This document shows, one piece after another, positions 24,448-35,639 of a stretch of 64,000 nucleotides of DNA. The notes beneath the pieces were generated by a model. That model searched no databases. It was not told the origin of the DNA and saw only the letters and a list, made by a program, of their open reading frames with translations. The translations under genes were made by a program, and so were the position numbers. Origin of the DNA: Talpa occidentalis. Lineage: Eukaryota > Chordata > Mammalia > Eulipotyphla > Talpidae. The stretch lies in the NCBI RefSeq assembly GCF_014898055.3, contig NW_023603184.1, positions 119,092,615-119,156,614 on the forward strand, read 5' to 3'. The number at the start of each line of letters is the position of its first letter. The stretch's first letter is position 1.

Positions 24448-25374
24448 TCATAGAGGAAGGAGAAGCTTTGCGGGATAGAGGTATTCTTGGTTTGCATCTG
24501 TTTCTTGGAGTCTGTTGACTATGCCCTCCACTCTCTCCTTGCCCGTAGTGTTTCTTCAGAGAAGTCTGATGTCAGCCTGATTGGTTTTCCTTTGAATGTT
24601 ATCTGTTTCTTCCCTCTTGTCAGCTTCATTATTTTTTCCTTGTCCTGGATTCTTGGGAGCTTTACTATTATGTGTCTTGCTGTATTTTTCCTTTCGTCGT
24701 GGAAGTTTGGTGTTCTTCTTGCTTCTTTTATATCAATTTTCAGCTCCTTCTTCGCGTTTGGGAAGTGCTCTTCAATTATCTCCTGGAATATTTTCTCTGT
24801 TCCTACATCTCTCTCCTCTCCTTCTGGAATTCCTATAACTCTTATATTTCCTTTCCTCATGGAGTCAGATAGTTCCCGAAGTCTTTCTTCGTTCTTTTTC
24901 CTTCGTACTTGTCTTTCCTTTTCTGTTTTGGTTCTTTTTATTTCTGTGTCTTCAAGAGTACTTATTCATTCTTCCATTTCATCTATTCTGCTTTCATTGA
25001 TTTTCCCAGAGTTCTTTAGTTCCTCCATTAATTCTTGATCTCTTGCATTCTTTTACTTCCCTCTTTAGGGACTCAATTTCATTCTTCTGACCATTGTTTT
25101 CCCTCTTTAGGGACTCAGTTTCCTTCTTCTGATCATTGTTTTCCTTTATGACTTCTGCCACTTTTTTAATCAGGGCAATTTTAAATTCTCTTTCTGGAAG
25201 GCTCAGAAGTTCTTCCAAGTTACTGTCGTTGCATTCTGGAGGGTGGTTTTCTTTTTGTGGTGTGCTTCTTTCCTGAGGAGTTGTTAGGTTGTGTGTGGTT
25301 CTTCTACTCCCTACTGTCTGTTTTCTAATTTGTTGTATGCATTGGGACACTGTGTTGCTCGGACTGGCCGGCAT
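24448..25374 (-). pseudogene. L1 ORF1 (RNA-binding protein), broken and cut by gap
   Basis: ORF1p is the trimeric, coiled-coil nucleic-acid chaperone of the L1 ribonucleoprotein. The likely start is the ATG at 25372-25374 (a further in-frame ATG lies upstream at 25417-25419). Order: a low-complexity N-terminus rich in T, P and E, a lysine/glutamate-rich coiled coil (about 25200-24880), then the RRM and C-terminal domain (24860-24519) with the typical stretch GNIRVIGIPEGEE and an arginine-rich segment. A frameshift near 25045, a TGA at 24966-24968 and another likely shift near 24465 disrupt it, and the last 30-40 residues would fall in the gap. The coiled coil carries a 14-residue tandem duplication (25059-25142). 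Confidence 0.95.
25059..25142 (-). repeat. 42-bp tandem duplication in L1 ORF1 coiled coil
   Basis: Units at 25059-25100 and 25101-25142 differ at only a few positions. Each encodes 14 residues (two heptads), for example KRENNGQKNEIESL, so the coiled-coil register is kept. Confidence 0.95.
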
Positions 25375-26623
25375 CTTGGGTGAACTTCTCTGCTCCCCTC
25401 TGGCTCCTCCAGGAACCATCTCTGGCTTCTGGGGAGCTTTCTGCTGGTTTTAGGCAGTCTTTACTGAAGAAATGTCCCTGTTCTAAAATGGCGAAGCGGG
25501 ACGCAGTCCCTGCGCATCCGGTCTCAGGCACACTCTTCTGCGCGCCCGGTATGCCCCAGACGTGGGTGCCTGCTCCCTCTGTGGGCTCAGACTGCTTGTT
25601 GGAAGGGGCCTGGCGTGGGCTAACTTCCCAGCTGGCCACTGGGTCCTCCAGAAGCCTTCTGCCCTTTTCAAGAAGTCTTTTCTTAAGAAATTTCCCTGTT
25701 CTATGGGGTGTTAGTGACTTTTTTTCTGGTCGCTAGGTGGCGCCAGATATCTCTCCTATTGTCCTTGGGGGGGCTGTTTTTTCGCCCCTCCCCACCCCGT
25801 GGGATAGGGAACAGAGCGGGAATGGTAGGGTAAACCTCAATGGCTTTGGGGTGCTGTGTCTGCCTTGTGCCCACCGTCGTGGAGAACCCACGCCCCGAAC
25901 TTCGTGCCCCGGGTCTCAGTTCAAAGCCCTCAGGTCCAGGACGCGGGCTGTAGCCCAGTTCAGTGGCGCGGGAATGGCGCCTTTTGCACCCCACTCCTGT
26001 GCCTGGGCGCCTGGTTCCTGCTTACTTAGTGAGGGACTTTCACCCCAGTGAGGGCCTCCGCGCTTCTCCCCGCAAGCCTAGGTCGCAGGTGCGGGGACCT
26101 GGGCAGCCGCGATCCCATCCGCGTTTGCTTTTCAAGCGTGCCAAGCGCGCTGCTTTTCCGCACAAGCTTAATGGCAGCCCGGGCTGTGTGCAGGTCTCCC
26201 GGTGTCTTTGTTGTTCTCTAATGGCGCCTGGAGCCGTTGGCTCACCGCCGAGGCGAATCCTGCAGGGTTCTCCACAGCTCCCGTTCACGGGGTGTGGTGG
26301 CTGCAATAGTTCCTTTCCACTCACAGTCCCGCTTGCTGCGTAGTTTGTTCTTGTTGGTCATTTTAGTTTGTTGTTTTCCTCCTCTCTACTGGTCGGAGAG
26401 TGCTGACTTTGTGGGTGGGGGAGGAGAGCAGGGTTCTGAGCTTTCCTCCCTTCTAGTCCTCTTTTATGGCCACTTTCTTCTTCGGGCAGTTTGCTGGAGT
26501 CGTCCGTTTATCTTCCGTGTCCCAGTTCTCACTGGGACCTGCCGCTTTTCCTCCCTATTAACTTTTTTTAATGGGAGATCTTACTCGCAGCGTCTCCTCG
26601 CCACCATGTTGCTCTGCCTCTCC
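25375..26623 (-). promoter_or_regulatory. L1 5' UTR, CpG-rich internal promoter region
   Basis: By eye the only GC-rich, CpG-dense block in the window, about 1.25 kb upstream of ORF1. L1 5' UTRs contain a Pol II promoter that starts transcription at the element's first base; placement by position relative to ORF1 and the target-site duplication supports that role here. The sense strand begins near 26623 with GGAGAGGCAGAGCAACATGG. I cannot identify individual factor sites with confidence. Confidence 0.85.
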
Positions 26624-26644
26624 CTAACATTTCCAATCAATTTA
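26624..26644. repeat. Target-site duplication, right copy
   Basis: Identical to 21005-21025 over 21 bp. Confidence 0.95.
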
Positions 26645-27860
26645 AAGTCATGAAAACCCAATCAAAATTCCAAGATGCTTTTTCATGGAATTAATAAACT
26701 AATTTGAAAATTTTATATGAAAGAGAAAATGCCAAAAAGAGCCAAGACAATATTAAAAGAGTAGAAAAACATAGTGATGGTTAAAGGGAACAGGGAAGTT
26801 TCTAGTCCTATAAGGTCTTCTAATAAAACTGTAAAAATAACATGTCAGGGAGGTAGATAAATGAGCCAACAGAACCTGAAATGATTCCACCATAATATGA
26901 TAAAAGGACAAATATTGTAGGTCACCATAAAAGGACAGACCATTCAATGAATGATACATTACCTATAGGGAAAAATATAAAATAAAATAATACAATATGT
27001 AACTGAATGTCTATGTAAAATAATAGGCTGAAAAAAACCAAAAGTTAAAGCAAATATCTCAAATGTTTAGAGAAAATATAAGTACGTTTTTAATAAGATA
27101 CCAAATAACATATCATAAATATTAAGATTCATAAATGTAGGTACATTCCAAATAAAAATGACAGCTTATCAAAACATGCAATTAAGATTTATGAGACAAC
27201 ACAGATGGGCAGAAATAACTTGCAAAGCATTTAAAAATGGCACGAGGTTAGAGTTTATAACATACAAAGAACATTACCAAATCAATAATAGAGCACTAGA
27301 TCAAGAACACATGAGAAGAATGGACAAAATATTTAAACAAATAATTCAAGAAAGAAATGCAACTAGCCAATAGATATAGGGAAAATATGCTTGAAATTAG
27401 GGAAACACAAATTAAAATTGCAATCAAATACTATTTCACTTTAAAAATTAAGAAACCTGACAATACCTAACAGAACAATGTGAATTTTTATGCAATGTTT
27501 TCTGGTTTGGAAAATGTAAACTGATTTAATTACATTGGAAGGCAATTTGGCGATAATTTGTAAATTTGGAAACACAAATTCTATGAATCAACAAATCCAC
27601 TCTTGGTAACTTCTCTAAGAATTTCTAGGATATGCACAAAATTTTCAGAGCAGCATTTGCACTAAGCCATTACAAAAATATTTAGAGCAGCATTTTTTTA
27701 ATAAACAATTCATCCCAAAAGAGTATATATAAATAAATGACATGTCCTCATTATGGAACACTCTACACTAATGAAAACTATTCCACTAAAAATATGATGG
27801 ATAAACCTCAAAAACAAAATTCTGGCATATATACAAAACTGTATACCAAGATGATTACCT

Positions 27861-30619
27861 ACATTAATGATCCCACTTGAATTAGTCAGAATGGATAACG
27901 ATTTAACATCTTGAATTGTTCACAGCATCAAGTCTATATCTAGTTAATTGAGTAATTAAAAACCCAAAAGGGAATTCTTGGAATCAGAGCAGTAAATGCA
28001 AGAAGCAGCTAGATTCCCTAGATCTGTGGAAATAAGACTGAAACTCATACCTGAGAGAAAGGGGGTTATTAATTGGTGAAATTATTTTTAAACCACGAAG
28101 AACACAATGAAGCTGGATTCCAGCCCCTATGATGAGGGGCATGGATGACTGCCTGTTAGTCTCTGATGAGGCTGCAATAGGCTGGTATTGACAGTGTAAA
28201 AGTTGCAGACTGGATTCAGTTGCTACCTGTGGGAGGAAATGCTGCTGCCTCAGAGAAGAGCTGTCAGGCTAAGGGTCACGGGAACAGGGAGCATACAAAA
28301 AGCTAACCCCTTCTTTCTCCAATCACCCAGTGCCCCTGTAGTACCTCTGTCAACAGAGCCAACAGGGAACCAGCAGGCAAACAGGCAGAACTGTAGTCTG
28401 CAGTCCCTGCCCCAGCACCATGCAGCAGAATATACAGAAAGATAGGTGTGAAGCTGAGACAGCTGTTGAGTAATCTGTGCACTGCTTAAAGTTTAAATAC
28501 CTGTCAAACTTATATTAATAAATAATATATGTAATAAAAGTATAAAAAACTGCATGGGAACAGAAAACAAACTTAAAAGACAGCTAACTTGATGAATCTA
28601 GAAAGAAACATGTTTGGAAGGGGCACATAGAGTTCTGTCATTTTCAAGTTTTACTTTCAAGCTGGATGGTGCACTCCTAAATATTAATTTTTTTTCTAGA
28701 CATACTGAATGTTTTAAATATTTCCAAAGAAAATCAGCCAAAGGATGCAGTCCTTTTACATAAAGGAAAAAACAAAAGAGGTATACACACTTAAATCCAA
28801 AGTATTGAGAGATCACATCTTGTCTCTTGGTGAATGTTATTTTTACATGGTAAGCTCAAGATAAAAGTTCCTGCATCATGATAACCACTAGAATAAAGAT
28901 TAGATCAAATGAATGTTTTGACCTGGTACTAAATGGCAGGCTTTCAAATCTCCTCCAGATTGACACTTGCTCCTGGGAAGAAGGGCAAATCATCCATGAA
29001 GTCCCCATCTGCTTGTCTGAGGAACATCTGTGATGATGTGGACTCTTCTAATTTAGGTGGCGGTAATGCACCTACTAGTGAAATTAATCCCTTCTTAATG
29101 ATAACGTCTACTAGCAAGAGAAAACTCTGAAATACATTTGTTTAAGGGTGTTTTTAAAAATGCACATTGAAATTTTTTATTCAACATTTGTAATTTTTAT
29201 CTGACATACAGATTTATTTTGACAACCTATTTAGTCGTTGACAAGTCTGTTTTGCTTTCTTGCAAGTGTATTTTAAAGGTTTATGTTGAACATATTTTGT
29301 ATAAATCTCATAATGATACGAAACAAACATCAGAAAAACTGAATGCATCTTCGGAATATGTTAACTTTCATAAAGTTGCTTAGAACATGAGCGCTAAATT
29401 TTTTTTCCAAATGATTTCAGTAATCAATTCAAACTTGTGGAATAAAAATTAATTGAGCAACTACCCAATATATTCAAGTCATTCAAGTCACCGCTCAAAC
29501 ATTGAGAGATACCTCTCAATAGATGTCGATCTATATATTACCAAAAAAAGAGATATTGACATAGCCCAACTCCATCCACTTCTCACCATTCTCACTGACA
29601 ATTATTTAGTAAAATCTCTCCATCTACTCCAGTTTTGACAACTGCCTCAGTCTCTCCACTGCAGTGTCTTGTACAAAGTGTGTTTAACATTAGTTTGAAT
29701 AAATGAATTTTGAATGTCTCAAAGTTGTTAACGTCAAAAATGCCTATGTACAGATCAATACTGAAAATCTAAGTGAGTAGAAGCATATAGAAAGAGAAGG
29801 AAATATGTGAAAGAGGTAAGCGGAGATAAAAATGTCGTCATATTACTTTGTTTTCAGTCTTCTATATTTTCTTAGTATAGAGTCATAAATGAGTTTTTTA
29901 AAATATACACCAAAGTGTTTTCCAAAATTATTTTGAAATTGTAAAAATGACTGAGGTATCTTAAATCACAAGTGATACTTTGTAGGAAAGTTGTAGAAAT
30001 AATATAAATATGTCTTTCAATTCACAACTCATCAAATCAAGTTACCAAGTTTGTTAAAGAACACTGATACGTTATTTCTCTTGACTTTATTCATTTATTT
30101 TTAGCTTTTCATTTCTGTACTATCATGTCACCACACAGCAGATATTTAATAGTCATTGCTGATTCAAATGTCATTTGCTAACATTTACAAAGACAATGAC
30201 TTAGATATTTTGTTGAAAAATTATTTTGTCATCCTTCAACCTTCACTAAAATTCATCATTTCACATTCTTTACTTAAATATTTTGATGAAATAATTAACA
30301 TTTTATAATTATGAGTGAGTCCTTCCTTAATCTAAGCAGTATTTGGTTCAGCAATCATTCTCAGATTCCAAATATTTAGTAGACTCCAATGATTTAAGTA
30401 TTTGGTAACTGCTACAAGTAATGCCTGTTCACCACCAATAAATTTGTGTTGCAAAAATCTTCTATGGTGACACTGAATAGTGGTTTTACATTGATTACCT
30501 CTAAATAAAACTAGTGACCATCCAATTATAAAATTTATAGTGAGATTAACATATATTCAATTTTTCTGAAGATTATTTAAAGAGCTAGAGTAAGTCTAAT
30601 GGATTTTTCTTAGATTAAG
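27861..30619. other. Unassigned DNA
   Basis: The segment 28000-28450 is less AT-rich (CTGGATTCCAGCCCCTATGA, ATGCTGCTGCCTCAGAGAAG) and resembles a decayed repeat or LTR of unknown family. A 65-codon open frame at 28933-29130 is discussed in the findings. The remainder is AT-rich with nothing recognised. Confidence 0.4.
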
Positions 30620-31700
30620 GGTGTATTTAGAAGTGTTGGTGAAGATATGGAGAAAAAGGAGCCTTCATATACTGTTGGTGGGAATGTAGACTGACCCAGT
30701 CAGTGCCTATGGAAAGCTGAATGGAGATTTCTCAAAATGTTAAAAACATATCCACCATAACAGCCAGTAGTTCCACTGCTAGATATCTACCAGAGAATAC
30801 AAAATAAATAAATAAATAAAATTTAAAGGGCTATATGCATTTTTATGTTCACTGGAGCATTATTTAAAATAGCCAAGCTTGAACCTCCCCAGTTGCATAG
30901 CGGGTTGAGCGCTGCACTGTGAAGCTGTCCACAGCCTCTGCAGTGCAGGTTCGATTCCCAGCCGCCCAGGAAGCAACCCACATGGTGCAGCAGACCTCTC
31001 CTGTCTTGCCTGCTGCTCCCCTCAGCAGTGTCTTCAGTACGTCTGCCTGTTCTGCTCCCTACTCTGCTCTCCCTGGTGAAGTCTCTCACCCTCCTGTACC
31101 TCTGACCTGTACCCCAGTTCTTGTATAAATAAATAAATATTTTTTAAAAAGATTTAGAAAAGAAAAAATATTATCAGGTATAAGGAGGTATATTATCAGG
31201 TATAAGGAGGTATCATTTAAAAAAAATAAAATAAAATAGCCAAACTTGGAAACAACTCAAGTGCCCCAAAACCAGGTATGATATATAGATATACATATAG
31301 ATATAGATTGATATGCAGCTATCTCCAAAGGAAGAGTACTCAGCTATATAACCTAAACTCTTGTCATCTGCAACAACATGGATGACTTAGAGGGGATTCT
31401 GCTAAGAAAAATAGAAAGGCAAATACTAGATGGTGTCCCTTACACTTGGAATATATTACAACAGAACAAAGGTTCGGATAAAGCCAAGCCAATATCAAAC
31501 CCTATAAATCTGACTATAGAACTGAGGCTACCAGAGAGGGTGTGGGAGAGGAGAGAACACAGTGGAGGGGTAAACACAATGGACTATGGTAGAGGACTAA
31601 GGTTGTTTGGGTGTGGGTGTGGTGCAGTAACAACACCTGCATGGGGAGATGCATACCTCTAAATAACAAGCAACATTGTTGGTCTCAATTTAAAATAAAA
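30620..31700 (+). mobile_element. Old L1 3' end, split by a SINE
   Basis: Left part 30620-30881 and right part 31233-31700 join into one L1 ORF2 end plus 3' UTR (GGTGAAGATATGGAGAAAAA, ACTGTTGGTGGGAATGTAGA, then CTTGGAAACAACTCAAGTGC, CAACAACATGGATGACTTAG). The SINE at 30882-31232 inserted within the conserved AATAGCCAA segment. Confidence 0.88.
30882..31232 (+). mobile_element. tRNA-derived SINE with extra 3' sequence
   Basis: The head opens AACCTCCCCAGTTGCATAGC, the B box is GGTTCGATTCC, and the body and AAATAAATAAA tail are standard up to about 31155. The tail is followed by non-SINE sequence containing two copies of a 22-bp unit (ATTATCAGGTATAAGGAGGT plus TAT or similar, 31169-31213), then a second A-rich tail. 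The 16-bp duplication at 30866-30881 and 31233-31248 (one mismatch) encloses all of it. Confidence 0.9.
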
Positions 31701-33794
31701 GAAAAAAAGACAGCCAGTGAAGAGTGATCTGGAGTTAATAAACAATAAATTGCTAACTGGCATAACTCATTCAAAAAAAAAAAAAATAGAGACAGCATTC
31801 GGGTATACATTCAAGTTTCTGACTCCATATTGGCTATTTTCTCCATACTTTGGAGAAAGGTTTTCAGTCTCATAGATATAGAATATACTCAACAAAAATA
31901 TATTGTCATCCTTCATTATATATTTTGAAAGAACTGCTGCTTATGTAGGTAGAGATCAGATTACTACTGGTTCCACTGTCTAACATCCATATTGGATTAA
32001 AATTGTGTTGTGAGGCAACTCCTTAAATTTAGGCATAAAGAGAGATCTATTAAAAGGGTATTAATGTGTCTCAGGTAATCCCAAGATTTTAACAACCAAG
32101 GTAGAACTCGGTATCTGTAAGGCAGAATTGGTGGATCTTTCCTTTACCACAGTGGCAATAATATGAACTTGTTTCATTGAAACCCAGTGTCTCTGGCTGT
32201 TGATAAAACTGTAAATTCCTGGGAGAGAGAGTTGAATGGGTAATGGAGTCTGGCATCCATCCCCTGTCAATTATCTGTGGCCATACCTTGGGTCTTTTAG
32301 GCAATGTTATGAGACCTATCCTTTATGGAACACGTGCATTTTCCAGGGAAAAAATGATAGCGAGTCAGGCCATCAACCTAGGGGTGTCTACTACACTCTC
32401 TCATAGTTTTCTATGTTCTCCTTAAGGAACTTGGGGTTCCTCATCTCTGAGCTGGCAAACTGGGGCCCCATGGAAAAACTATAACTCCATAAAGTATCCT
32501 AGAAGTAAGAGAAAGAAGACTCTTCTTGGACCATTGATAACATTGAAGAGAAAGCAATCCTAGAACCCAGGATAGATAAGAAGGGAAATAATAGGTTCTG
32601 GTGTATTTTTATAGATAAAAATAAAGGGATTTTTTTTTTTATTTCCAGGAGAAATTTTTCATCTTTAGAGAAGAAAGACGGCTTATATTTAATGGGGGGG
32701 GGGCTATAAATAAGGACTTAACAATGCATTTCCTAAGGCTGGGGACATCCAGTCATTATATATTGTTTGGACATCTAATGTATGGGCAAGGATATAGAAT
32801 AATGAAACTTTCAATTTCTTCCCAATTTATGGTTTTAAAGTTATATATTTTCCTCTTATGAGACAATTAAATGGGACTATAGTCCCAACCCAAAATGTTC
32901 AAATTAGTAGTTCAGAATAGAAATCCCTTTTTATCACTATTTCAAGGCCCTATAATCATGAAATCATTCATTGAAGATGGCAAGAGATATACACACGGCA
33001 GGCAAGCCATGTTTATTCAACACCAAGTTATTTATATGGATTAATCCCATAGTAGAAGTCAGGAAATTGAAAATCTTAGCTAAATTTAAGCACAATTCTC
33101 CAGAGGCATGCATTGCTAGAGGGAGAAATAACATTTTTAAACAGTTTCTGATAAAAGGGTTAGTAGTTAATACGATTTGTATTCTAAAGCAGTCCTCTGA
33201 GGCTCAGCATAGACAAATCATTGATTTTTACATTTATCTTTCTTGGGACTTCTGTAGTCACTTCAAGGTGCCTTCCTGTAATCCACTCATACCAGAGAAT
33301 GTTTTCAAGGATATTCTAAATAATTAACCTTCTCACATTGGAGTTCAAGTATCTCTCTGTGATAAAGCTCTTGAACCCCTCAAAAACATAATTATAGACA
33401 TACCCTTGAGAATAGGGATACATTGAGTTCTCAAAAGGAGGGTGGATATTAAAGCCAATATAACAGCAATTATTTATTATGAATTTTCTCTGTCACCCAC
33501 ATTGGAGTATGTCAGTGAAATATAACTCTGCTTAAAGAAATCTATGTAATTTTGGATTTTACTCTTTTTCCCTCTCAGTCTTGAATTTATTATAGTATTT
33601 CAAAGTCAAAGTCAGAAAAACTGATTCGACTTCCCTTTTTCTTTTCTCTCACTACTGATTCAGTATCACATCTAAAGTGACTTCTTTCACATAGATCAAT
33701 AAAAAATTGTTTTTAGAAAGGAAGTAATCCAACAATTAAAAATAATAAAAAGGAATGCTAGTAAAATAATAAATCTTTTAACTGGGGCAAATAT
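31701..33794. other. Unassigned DNA, possible decayed coding relic on the minus strand
   Basis: No confident repeat family. Minus-strand frames at 32061-32304 have a cysteine-containing, non-repetitive composition that could be a retroviral or processed-gene remnant; a 118-codon plus-strand frame (32971-33327) is unrecognised. A G10 homopolymer is at 32694-32703. Confidence 0.35.
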
Positions 33795-34414
33795 AAATAT
33801 TATAGGTATAATGAGTCTTAAAAATTGTGATTTTTATAAACAAATGAGACTACATAAAACTAAAAATCTTCTCCATATGGAGTGGGAGAAGACATTTGCA
33901 CATCAAATGTGCAACAGTACAATAATTTCCAAAATAAACACATAATTGAGAAAACTCAACAATGAAAGAACAAACAACCCAATTTAAAAAGGCAGAAGAG
34001 TTGAATACACGCTTCTCTAAGAAAACATACAGATGATGACCAGCAGGCTCATGAAAAGATATTCACCATCTCTTATTATTAGGAAAATATAAATCAAAAC
34101 AACAATGAGATATCACCTCACATCTGTGAAAATGATTATCCAAAAAATAAGAAACAAGTATTAGAGAGGATGTGGAGAGAAGGGAACACTTATAAATTAT
34201 TGGTGGAATGAAAATCAGTGCAGTCATTATGGGAAGCATATGGAGATGGTCAAAAAATTAAAAATAGAAATCTCATATGATTCAGTCATCTAACTTCCAG
34301 GTATTTACATGAAAAATACAAAACCAGTAATTTTAATAGATATATATGTAACCCTATGTGTACTGAACTAGAAACAACCAAAGTGCTCACTGACTGAAAA
34401 TATATAAAGAACAT

Positions 34415-34460
<46 letters not shown>

Positions 34461-34900
34461 ACACCCACACACCCACACACCCACTCACACGAGGAATATT
34501 ACTCGCCTCTTAGGAAGAAAGATGAAATCCTGCCATTTGCAAGGACATGGATGAACCTAAAGGGTGTTATGCTTCGTGAAATAAAGTTAGATGGAAAAAG
34601 ATAATCACAGTATGAATCCAATCATATGTGGTATACAGAGAAAACAAGCAAACAGATTAACTAAATAAAACAAAAATAAACTTTTGGGTGATGAGGCCAA
34701 TTAGTAGTTACTGGATTGGAAAGGGGAATGAGAGTGGGTGAATCAGAATAATGGGGACAAATGTATGGTGAAGGATAGAATTGAACTTAAAGTGGGGAAC
34801 TTAATGCAGTAACACACAAGTTAATTTTCAATAACACATACTTGAACCTTATATAATGTCATAATGTAATGTTACTAAAATTTAAAAAAAATTAAAAATT
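33795..34900 (+). mobile_element. Old L1 3' half
   Basis: About 1.1 kb in L1 order: GGAGAAGACATTTGCACATC, AATTTAAAAAGGCAGAAGAG, ACAATGAGATATCACCTCAC, GAGGATGTGGAGAGAAGGGA, AAGGACATGGATGAACCTAA, then 3' UTR. Several indels; a TC/CA microsatellite interrupts it at 34421-34482. Confidence 0.9.
34421..34482. repeat. (TC)n followed by (CACACC)n microsatellite
   Basis: About 18 TC units to 34457, then A/C repeats. It sits within the L1 ORF2 end. Confidence 0.95.
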
Positions 34901-35125
34901 GATTTAAGTATATGAAAAGAGAAATTTTCAGCACTTGAAATTATGCCAAATAACAAACAGCTCCATGAAAATGTTCTCCATAAAGTCATTCTGACCTCAA
35001 TCGAGCATATGCCACCAGTGTGTTAATGCATGACTTCTAAAATACAAAATGAAGATCGTTACATTCTTATTCTCAACAAATAAATTATTCTAGTAGTTGG
35101 AAGATTTTTCTAAAATCTCTTTCTA

Positions 35126-35399
35126 AGTCCTCCCTGGTGGCCGAGGGATTAAGTGTCAGCACTGTCACCTCTGTGGCCTGACTTTGATCCCCAACCAGGG
35201 AGCTAACACACATGGCTCAGCAGACCTCTCATGTCTTTCCCGCTGCTCCCCTCAGCAGTATATTTCTATAGCTCTACCTGTTCTGCTCCCCACTCTGTCT
35301 CTGCTGAATCCTCTCACCTCCCCACACCTCTGACCTATATACCAGTTCTTCTATGCAAAAATAAAATGAAATAAAAAGTTTTTAAAAATAAAAAAAATA
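35126..35399 (+). mobile_element. tRNA-derived SINE, older subfamily
   Basis: Opens AGTCCTCCCTGGTGGCCGAG. The central head contains GGCCTGACTTTGATCCCCAA, matching the copy at 14.9 kb rather than the common form. The shared body ends TATGCAAAAATAAAATGAAA. A short duplication (TCTTTCTA) lies at 35118-35125 and 35400-35407. Confidence 0.88.
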
Positions 35400-35639
35400 T
35401 CTTTCTACTAGAGTCATTAAAAAGATCATTCTAATAGAAGTACACCATCCTGTGGGAATAACTTTAATATCCTCTACTTCTAGCACTAGCCTATGAAACA
35501 CTGTGACAAATAACATTTTCAAATTATGTATTTTGTCCAAAGTTTTTCAGAGTTTTTTAAAGTTTAATATTTTACTGTAGAAAATTGATTGCCATACTCC
35601 TATTTATGGATGAACATAGATGCTTATGCATTTGGTTCT

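Larger units (their letters stand above)
21026..26623 (-). mobile_element. Nearly full-length young L1 with perfect target-site duplication
   Basis: In minus orientation the element runs 5' UTR (26623-25375), ORF1 (25374-24448), an N gap (24447-24348), ORF2 (24347-21224), 3' UTR and A-rich tail (21223-21026). It is flanked by a 21-bp perfect duplication. L1 encodes an RNA-binding chaperone (ORF1p) and an endonuclease/reverse transcriptase (ORF2p) that copy its own RNA, and SINE RNA, into nicked chromosomal DNA. Here 5498 known bases remain; roughly 0.9 kb of expected coding sequence is absent at the gap, which would give about 6.4 kb, a usual mammalian L1 length. Stops and frameshifts in both ORFs make this copy inactive as written. 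Confidence 0.97.
20966..27860 (+). mobile_element. Old L1 host element interrupted by the young L1
   Basis: The right part, 26645-27860, is diverged plus-strand L1 ORF2: AATTTGAAAATTTTATATGA, AAGAGCCAAGACAATATTAA, AGAATGGACAAAATATTTAA and AGGGAAACACAAATTAAAAT all fall in L1 order. The left part (20966-21004) is short. The young minus-strand L1 (21026-26623) sits inside it, so this is a nested insertion with opposite orientations. No reading frame survives. Confidence 0.7.

Noticed and set aside
22509..25038. Plus-strand open frames of 60-183 codons across the young L1
   Set aside because: They are antisense shadows of L1 ORF1 and ORF2, hydrophobic because the sense strand is A-rich.
21026..26623. 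An active L1 source element
   Set aside because: As written, ORF1 has a stop and frameshifts and ORF2 has a stop and four frameshifts, and the endonuclease is in the gap. Some breaks could be sequence errors, but activity cannot be claimed.
25380..26653. Several 60-138-codon frames on both strands in the GC-rich block
   Set aside because: They lie in the L1 5' UTR, where high GC makes stops rare. No known protein family is visible.
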